From Apostichopus japonicus (Eukaryota > Echinodermata > Holothuroidea > Aspidochirotida > Stichopodidae), in contig NC_092575.1 in NCBI RefSeq assembly GCF_037975245.1, forward strand, positions 10,882,001 through 10,946,000: a stretch of DNA of 64,000 nucleotides. Direction: 5' to 3'. Below, piece after piece: positions 55,501 to 61,500 of the stretch. The notes beneath the pieces were generated by a model. It was not told the origin of the DNA and searched no databases. It saw nothing but the letters and a program-made list of their open reading frames with translations. Made by a program: the position numbers and the translations under genes. Numbering within the stretch: position 1 is the stretch's first letter; each line of letters begins with the position of its first letter.

Positions 55501-58500
55501 TATAATAAATAATATAATAATAAATAAATAAAAATAAAGAATATTAAATAAATAAAATAAATAACAGTTAAACTGTTTCTTCATCTGACAGCAGTTCAAT
55601 ACAAGACAAGTTTAGTTAACACTAGTGCAACTAGGATTGACACAGAGTAACTTACTGCAATGTAACATCCCTGAACATTTCCAAGCCACCTTTAAATCTC
55701 TCCTGCAGTGAGGTTTGAGATTCATTTTATTTGAACTGCACATTGACTTACCAAAGAACTGCTGGCAATTGACACCGATGAAGAAAGTTAGACACTCGCA
55801 AGCGTAGTTCCCGTCTCCTACTTCATAACAAGTCCCTGCATTCATGCAAGGTTCTGAAGCACAAGGATCCACTAAATGCCACCGAGAAAAAAAAAAACAG
55901 GAGAAATTTTTCCTCAGTCACGTAAAGGTTTTGATTGGTACTGTTTTAGTGACTTGATATTTTCCACAGTTCAATTTATAATTTATCTCGTTTGTAAACT
56001 TGCTCGTAAATTCCAGATTCTTCGGTAGCTTTTTATGAGGATTGGGGGTCATTTTTCTTTGGTGGAAGTCTCAAAAAAACCATGGTGGTATCAAATTCCC
56101 TTTGTTAACAAAGCAATTAAATACCTTAATTACCTGATTTACTTTTCTTAAATGTAGTGCCAAAACAAAGTAAAATTAAAAAAATGAAATTTGGGCGGCT
56201 GCTCGTTTTTCGCATGCATTTGATTACAATGTGTACTCGAAAGGGAAGGTTTCCAGATCTATTAGAATTAAGTACTTGCTGATTAATGATAATTTAGTGA
56301 AATAAAATGTGACAATATCTGAGTTTGAGCGAGAGGTACCTGACTTTGAATAATACCTGATGGCTTTTGATGCTATTTTTCATCATATGATTGTATTGTG
56401 GTATTTAACAGATGTGCCTCCTCCACACAATGTTCTGCATCCTTTCAAATCATTAATCGCTAACTAATGTTCATTTATATACTATGTTAACAGTAGGATG
56501 CTAAGGGTTAACAGTGCAGGCCTGAGCATCTATAGTGCTAATGCAGTATCACACACTAACAGTACACTGTTATGTCTGCACACTGAGATCATAATTCTTT
56601 TTTTGTAAGTTATTTGTGTACTCTATGCACAGGGAGTGTAACACTAGATAAGCCCACAAGGGTTTCTTGATGCACTTCCTTTCACATTCCATTACTCTCT
56701 GTATTTGCTACATTTGTTGTATATGAGTTGTGAAAAAAAACAAATAAATAAACAAAATAAACAGAATAATCCCTGTTGTTTGACATTGATTTCACCCAAC
56801 TGAAACAGGAAATTAGCAGCTGCTGTTAATTTTTCGTTTGGACATGGTGTCTTATTTAGTGAAAATACAGGAGAAATATCTTAATTAGTTAGAGAAATTT
56901 TCTACATTACTTCGGGTACAATTCGGTGGGTTCTGCCAAAATGTCAGAATTTGTCGACCGAAATGCAAAGAGTTGCTGCTTAACAGCTAAAAAAAAAAGG
57001 TTTGGGAAGATTTATCTACCGTAAGTTTCAGTTTGATCTGATAATTCTCACCTGTCTGGGATTCACACAAGAAACCAGTAAAACCAGAAGAACAGTTACA
57101 GGCAAATGGGAGACTACCACCAGGGTCCTCACTCACAAAACATGCACCACCATTGAAACATGGGTTGGGGAGACATGGAGAGTCAGCTGTACAAGACAGT
57201 ACATATTATGCATGCAAATAAAACATTATAAAATAATGATGATGATGATATGCAAATGAGCAGTACTGGATGCGGATTGGATAAGACATTTGGATATAAT
57301 ATGCATTATGTAGTAGGTATCATGGGATGAAACAAAGCCAGTTGGGAAGGTTTTTTTCATGCTAGTACCGCTCTATACTGTTCTCTTGTACCATGCTTCG
57401 AAGCACTGGTCCTGACAGTATGAACAGTTCCGAAATAGGGAACTCATACAGACTGCTCATACTGTCAGTACACGTGCATTGAAGCATGACATGAAAATAC
57501 AGTATGTAGAAAAAAAAATGTCCCAACTGATGAAACAGCATTACATAATGACAATGGAAGTATAAAGCATAGCTATAGTTAATGCATGAGGGTAATTAAA
57601 GTAGGGTAAAACAGCACATAATTAGCATGAGGGTAATTAAAGTAGGGTAAAACAACGCATAAGTAGCATGAGGGTAATTAAAGTAGGGTAAAACAGCACA
57701 TAATTAGCAGATAAACATAGGGTAAAGAAAAATCAATATATACAAGCTATTACTTGCGGATATGTGCAGTGCATATAGAACAATGTGAATGATACCACAA
57801 ACTTAGGTGCTCTAGCAGAAGAAATAAATCGGACTGTGGTAGACATTCTATTATAATCTGATATATTTGTGTCTTCGTCCAGACCTAAAAAATGTTTTAT
57901 AATAAAATAAATTCTTTATTCAACTCATTCTGTATTTCTGATTTTCATTACTATTTTTGCTGTTTAACATTTCGCCTGACAAAGTCTTCCTCAATTTTCC
58001 GTTTATTGTGGTTTAATTATTTGTATATATATATGGACGTTGAATTAGCTGAAGTCAAAAGCTTAAATACGATACTTGTAAGCATTCACAAAAACAGAAT
58101 GAAATGGATTAGATTTGCCATCTCTTTTCTATAAATCAAAAAGAATGCATGACAGCTCACCCACGCAGACGGGACCCGAGAAACCAGTAGGGCACTGGCA
58201 AAAGAATTTGCTTGACGAAGGGTCACTGAAGCGAAAGCAAACACCGCCGTTGAGGCAGGGAGAGGGGTTGCAAGGGTCTGCAGCGGTAACTAAAGTATTA
58301 AGCAGAGATGTACAAAGCTATAGATAGCACCCATGTAACCATAAAAAAGCATTATATATAACGTAGCAGAAAGAGAGTGAGAGAAGAAAGATGCAAGCAT
58401 CAGCAAATTAGGATAAAAAGGATGCAGCATCACTGTTTGATGACAAAGAAAGGAGGGGAACCAAGGGGGAGGATGGGGGGAAGGAGGAAGGGGGAGGAAA

Positions 58501-61500
58501 GGTAGGGATGATAGTGAGGTGGATAAATATACCAAACAAGGTGATACCACACAAAATATGTAGGTATAATCATGGACAGGGCTGATATGTAAATTAGCTG
58601 GGTTTTGAAGGTTGTGGAAAAATGGGGAGGATGGGAGGGGGAAGGAAGAAGGAGGAAAGGTAGGGGGTGGGATGAAGGTGAGGGTGGATTAATATACCAA
58701 ACAAGGTGATACCACACAAAATATGTAGGTATAATCATGGACAGGGCTGATATGTAAATGAGCTGGGTTTTTGAATGTTGTAGAAATATGTGTCACTCTT
58801 TTCTAAAGCCCAAACAAAGCAGGTACATATGACACATGAATTATCCACACCTTCTGTAGGCAAAAATATACATAGCAACAATGTTTCTGTTTGTGAAGGA
58901 TATATGCAGCATAAAAAATCCCGGTTGTTTTGTCCACCCCTAAGAGCACTTTTGATATGATATATATGATCCTTAAGACAATGGAACCAAAACTGTGATG
59001 AAAAGGTATAAACATACAAGAGCAGTGCTGAGAAATCTGTTAAAAACAGTACTGTGAAAGCATATACATGTGATCTTGTATATTCAATATATAGCAATTA
59101 AACATGACAGTATGTTAAGAAAATAACCGTAGCAGATACACTATTCATTAACCAGTTGAAACTAGTCGCGATGCGAGTTGAAACTCTCTAGGATATCCTA
59201 CAACCAACTGTATATATAGATGTAGTAAATATTGACACATGCAGACAAAAAAAAGTTCTGAAACTATCAAAATATGAGGGGTAAAAATAAACAGAAATTT
59301 CAGACAGTGACTGTTGTTTAGCTGATATAATATATTGAAGCTTGTCATGGTTGGCAACTTCCAACTAAAACTACCAAATTATTTCAATTATTGGAGTTCT
59401 TTTTTTTTGGCAGCACAACAATACAATACAAAGAGTATTGACACTGCAGCTATAAGGTCTTCATTCATATCTAACTGTACAATAACCTCCAATATTCTAC
59501 CATTCTATGCCCAATCTATACAAATATCCGAGCAATACCGTATAAGTGGCCGCTATATATATATGGAAAGAACAATTATGTCTGCTGATACTTCACAATG
59601 TCAATAACCGTGCAGTGAATCCTATGGTCTCTGAGTAGAAGCAATGGAAAAACCTAATTGAGATGGGAATATTACAGGATTCTGTCCTCAATAGGCTGAC
59701 GGTTTAAAATTGTAGGTTCTCATTGAGAGTGGTGTACTACTTAAACTAGTTAACAAGTTAAAATAGATCAGTGGACTTAAATACTTGTTAGATTTTCATT
59801 CAAAATTGGGTACTGTAAATAACTCATTCATACAAAATTCTCAACTACACTCTTCTTTGACATTCATACTATTTTTGTGAAGAGCATTGAACAGTTTCTC
59901 CTGGATATTTGCGCTACACAAATCTAAGTATTATTATTATGATTACGATTATTATCACTACATGCAATATCCAAAGTTAGGACACTGCTATTGTTGAGCA
60001 GGAAGGATATATGCCAAGAATATACCTTCTTTTAGCAATAGAAATGCTTTCTCTCCTTTGATTTATGCCATCAAACTGAGATACAAATTCCTTCTCCCCA
60101 AAAACCAAATAATTGATGGTGCCAAACCTCTAGACACGAGTAGGAAAAGAGATGAAGCCAATTAAATACCGACGGGAGATACTCAAAGAAAGACAAAGAT
60201 TAACAAAACAGGCAGAGTATGCAAAGAGATATTCCTGCAGCTTCGTTCTACCAGTAACCCCCCCCCCACCAGGTGATACTTTGCCAAGTCACCTGTAATG
60301 GACAATTCACAAATGGGACTGCACCACTTTTTAGCTCCTGTACACCGATCGCTTCTGCACAGATAACACCAGCACGCCGATAGATGTATGATTATAAAGC
60401 ACCACCATCGCAGAGAGAATACCATTGCACTGTAACTTGCTATGATGCAAAGGTAGTTAACATGAGAAAGAGGTCAGATGAGGGTCACCAAATATTCCCA
60501 ACACCGATAGCGTACCGATAGCAGATCGGAATTAGACCACGATGAGCGAATGTGAAATCACACCAAATGGAAAAGCGTGTATTGATGTATTAAGCGGGAT
60601 GAAATGCTTGATCCCAAATGCAAGACCACTGTCATCTGTGATATGCAACTTACCAATCTCACACTCTACACCACCAAACCCAGCTGGACAGCTACAAGTG
60701 TACACTTGAGGTAACGTCCCATTTGGGACACAAGTACCTCCATTTTGGCAACTATTACTCAAACAGGGATCCACTGGGAGGAGTAAAATAAAAGAAACAC
60801 TTTTTGTATGAAGCAGAAACAAACGATCTTCCTCAACTGATGGTCACAAACAATGATCACAAACAAGGATGCTTTGTTGATGATTGCCTTTCTACAACGA
60901 CTTTGCGTTTTAGAGTCTTTTGTCTTAGTCTGCGTCATTGCGTTTAGAGTCATTTAGAGCATTATTAATAATATAGTGAAACTATCACAGAAGCAACCAT
61001 TTGATCTTGTATTGCCTTGTATTATAATAGGAAACCTGTTATCATGAACTTATATTCAATAATTTTCCATTTTTCCAGTGTCCCCAAACTAGTACTCTAC
61101 CCCTCTTTACACTTTCTACATATCTTTAGCTTGAAGGAAATTTCCACAGGATAATTTTTTTTTCTTGCAGGGAATAAATTAGTTTTTCACATTTTCTTTT
61201 ACAGTTTGGACTTCTCAGGATTATTCATTTCTGTTTCTAACAAAAATAGTGAAAATAGTAATGCCTTCAGTTTACAACTATTTATACTGCTCTATAAATA
61301 TATATTTCAAATCCTGTAGATATGTCACATTCTATATAACTGCTATGGGATACAAGATAAATCAACTTCCAGCTATCAGAACCATCTATCATTTCCTTTT
61401 CTGGTTTACGGCTTTAATACTTTTGTAATTTTCCACAAGATGGTACCCTTTGAGGAACAATCCTTGTGGCAACATCATTTGCAACCATTAAGTCCAATCA